A program made the translations under genes and the position numbers. From contig VXAA01004006.1 in assembly GCA_013399115.1 (NCBI GenBank), positions 234,509 to 298,508 of the forward strand: a stretch of DNA of 64,000 nt, read 5' to 3'. This DNA comes from Anseranas semipalmata. Taxonomy: Eukaryota > Chordata > Aves > Anseriformes > Anseranatidae. Of the stretch, positions 61,571-64,000 are shown in pieces. Numbering within the stretch: position 1 is the stretch's first letter; every line of letters starts with the position of its first letter. Below the pieces are notes generated by a model, which worked only from the letters and a program-made list of their open reading frames with translations, was not told where the DNA came from and made no database searches.

Positions 61571-62990
61571 CTGGTGGGTAAGGCAAAGCCTGAGGCCTGA
61601 ATAATTAGCAAGGAATTAGCTGCGTTTTCTTTACAAGATGGTCTCCTCGGTTCCTCTGATGTTTGCATCCTCCTCCTTTCATCTCACACCTGTCGCGGGT
61701 GCCCCGTGGAGCTGGGGGAAGGCAGGGGAGGCCGTGCCGAGGAGGGGACAGGCGCAGCCCCGCACAGCGGGGCCAGGGCTCATGCTTCAGCCCCACAGAC
61801 GTGACTCGGAGGGCCTGAGTCTGTCCTTCACCCCACTGCAAGCTCTGTCTGCTGCAGAATGGGTCACCCCTCCTTCAGGTCCGTGAAACAGCAAAGTGTC
61901 AGCTCACCACCAGAGGCGTTGGAAAAGCTGATTGCTTTGTGCTTAGGAAGCTGATGAAGTCTTAGGCTGGATTTCTCTGTGTTTTATTGGGGTCTGTAAA
62001 GTAAGCAGAAACTCACGGTGATGAGGAAAGGAGCCAGGCAGGGAGAGCAATTATTTGTCAGGAAGACATCATGACTAATGGTTTTGCTATGTGTTAATTG
62101 ACAGCATTGGAAGTTTTAGCAAATAATACCCAAGGGCAGCCGGTACTGAGTGCAGAGCAGACTACAGCAGGCTGCATCGCTCACAACCTTGCTGTTTAGG
62201 AAGCTCAGCAGTAACTGAAAGTGTTCATCAAGGGGCATCCTTCAGACTTTGAGCCAGCTGACGGAGTCCCGAGCCCTGGGTCTTTGTTTCTAAAGCTCAG
62301 GCCCCTGCCTGCAGACGGATTTGCTCTCCTCCAGTGCTGTCTGTGCTGCAGTTTCCCCGTAAGTTGTAGCTTTTCAAATGGCTCATCCCTGCCAGATCCA
62401 CTGGGGATGTTTTGCTTGATCTCCGCGGCTTCACTTTGGTGTAAATCTGTGCAAAATAGTCTTTGGAGCTCCCCACGTGGACACGGAGTGCAGAGGCACG
62501 TGTGCTCCTGGTCTCTGCCCACCTGCCCTCACCGTAAGCTTTCCACCTGCAGACCCACCGCCTCGAACACCTCCCAGGTGGGTGCCAGCGGGTCCCCGCC
62601 AGCCCTGGCCGCCGTGCTGGGGCACAGTGCGGTGGGACGTCACTGCCATGGCTCACGGCTGTCCCCATCCCTGGGGGCCCGGCATGCAGGAATGATGTCT
62701 TGTTTCCGACTGGAGAATCATAGTGTGTGCTTCCACCTCCAGTGTCCATTAATAGCTCATAAATAACCCGCTGGAGTCAGAGATGCTGAGGGTAATGCGT
62801 AAGCTGGAAGGAATCCAGAGCGGGGGCTGGACTCACAGGCCTGGAAAGCAGATTGTAGTAAAAGTAAAATTCAAAAGCCCCCAAAGCCCTTGCCTTTTCC
62901 AAACTCACCCCACTCTTGAATTTACACTGGCCCACACTGTATGTGTAGGTATACCACCCAGGTGTAGTTTTTTCACAGCAAAACAGCATT
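61571..62990. other. Unique non-coding sequence
   Basis: GC-rich at both ends, less so in the middle. The 181-codon plus frame at 62221-62766 and the 150-codon minus frame at 62297-62749 overlap each other and have no recognisable features. No gene is supported. Confidence 0.5.
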
Positions 62991-63500
62991 TTAAGACCCT
63001 GATATTATAACCACTGAGCAGTATTGATTATATTATTTATTAGTAGTTACCATTTGAAGGGTTGGGTCTTGATGTACAAGCTTTGCCTAATACTGTTGCC
63101 TAATACTATTTATGCCCATGGAACAATTCGTGTTGCAGGGAAATTAATGTACATACTCTGTGAGATTCAGACTGTATATGAGAATGTTTACCCTCTCATT
63201 TTTCAAGAAATTAGCAAAAAAAAGATAGTTCTGCAACAGAAGAGCATAGGAACTGAGCAAGTTTTAAATACACATTATGTACAACATCTTGGTCAAGTCC
63301 TACTTACAAAATTGTTAAATCTCTCAAATTATTATCTAAATAAATATTTTATTGCATTTTAATTTGCTTTATTATATTGTACCATGCCCTGAGCACCTTG
63401 ACTTCATAAATAAAAGAATTATTATGTAGAGTCGTTGCGATATGAAAATTAATGCTTAAGTGCTTGAAGAGTTATAAAAATTTCAGCAGGTTTTCTAAGG
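62991..63500. promoter_or_regulatory. AT-rich block, possible conserved non-coding element
   Basis: About 500 bases are AT-rich and almost free of CpG. A 13-bp direct duplication (TTGCCTAATACTG, near 63083-63107) lies within. The 112-codon frame at 63024-63362 is AT-rich in all codon positions and shows no recognisable domain. The sequence ATGCTTAAGTGCTT near 63451 faintly recalls the old repeat arm seen at 22.2 kb. Function is not decidable from sequence alone. Confidence 0.2.
63083..63107 (+). repeat. 13-bp tandem duplication
   Basis: TTGCCTAATACTG is followed directly by TTGCCTAATACT, two near-complete copies. It is a small slippage duplication within the AT-rich block. Confidence 0.75.
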
Positions 63501-64000
63501 CGAGTGATAAGGGTTCATAAACACACAAATTTTTCCTGCTCTTAAACATTTCAGGTCAATAGAGTACAAGAGGAGATGTTAACAAAACCTGTGCTCTTTT
63601 ATTAAGAGACTGGAGTGTTGGGAGGGCAGTGTACCCAACCGGTATACTGCAGCACTCTAAGAGCATCTCCAGACCCTGCAGTAGCAATAAAGCATGACAG
63701 GGTTGTATAATAACTCTGTTAATCACTATTTCTGATAATGTGAAGACAGCGTTTTATAGTAGCCTTTTAACACACCCTCCCTCCTTTCAGTGGCTCCAGA
63801 AACGTGGAGCAATGGTTGCAGAAGACCACCATCGGTTGGTTTGGGCTCTGAGCTCTCATTAACTCTTTTTTTGGGCGGTGCATCTTGTGTGTGGTGTTGC
63901 TTCTTGGAAGGAGCTGGCAGCAGACGTGCCCGTGTGTCCATCCCATCTGCCGGCTCTGGGAAGGGGACAAAGCCAGTTCAATGCAAAGACACGTTAAATG
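63501..64000. other. Unique sequence at the right edge
   Basis: No gene is visible. Short minus-strand frames at 63726-63970 overlap one another and have no recognised content. No repeat is seen. Confidence 0.5.

Noticed and set aside
60986..61600. Longest frame in the window, 204 codons, plus strand
   Set aside because: It lies in CpG-dense GC-rich DNA where stops are rare, overlaps long frames on both strands, and shows no domain or splice context.
62221..62766. 181-codon plus-strand frame
   Set aside because: It has no recognisable motif and overlaps a 150-codon minus-strand frame; the composition explains the openness.
1..64000. Search for bacterial or phage systems, CRISPR arrays, retroviral coding regions and intact transposons
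   Set aside because: None was seen: no repeat-spacer array, no long coding frames, no terminal repeats with coding content, and vertebrate-like composition throughout.

Overview
The window reads as nuclear DNA of a vertebrate, most likely a bird. There are no dense bacterial-style genes. No reading frame longer than about 200 codons exists, and none of the long ones resembles a protein family I know. The sequence is mostly unique, with GC-rich and AT-rich patches alternating over hundreds of bases. No Alu, B1, L1 or other mammalian-type repeats are visible. The few repeat traces I could recognise suit a bird or another archosaur: a CR1-like 3' end near 14.5 kb, and two very old fragments near 12.05 kb and 22.2 kb that resemble repeats known from turtles, crocodilians and birds. 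Three isolated N bases (13091, 13348, 29002) suggest a draft assembly. The assignment to birds is an inference.

Layout. 1-10.4 kb is unique non-coding sequence with small CpG-rich patches (about 0.8-0.96 and 4.7 kb) and an AT-rich block (5.47-5.8 kb) carrying a POU octamer. 10.44-10.88 kb is a decayed tandem repeat with a period of about 50 bp. 10.9-20.3 kb is mostly unique, with the two old repeat fragments at 12.05 and 14.5 kb. 20.3-24.1 kb is AT-rich and has the look of regulatory DNA, including a perfect 9-bp-arm palindrome built on TAATTA at 20745-20765. 24-48.6 kb is unique sequence with AT-rich islands and one possible 5' exon at 33133-33283. 48.69-49.9 kb is the most promoter-like part of the window: CpG-dense, with a possible first coding exon at 48800-48854 preceded by a minimal ATG-TGA upstream frame, and a weaker second candidate at 49755-49861. 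60.83-61.57 kb is a second CpG-dense stretch. 63.0-63.5 kb is a last AT-rich block.

Interpretation. The window is best explained as a long intron, a gene-poor interval, or the 5' region of a gene with alternative first exons. If the exon candidates at 33.1, 48.8 and 49.75 kb are real, all on the plus strand, they would be alternative starts of one gene whose common exons lie beyond the right edge; I could not name that gene. I found no operon-like system, CRISPR array, intact transposon, retroviral coding region, tRNA or rRNA, and no evidence for a new biological system. The most useful leads are the 48.7-49.9 kb promoter candidate, the 50-bp minisatellite and the homeodomain-type palindrome.
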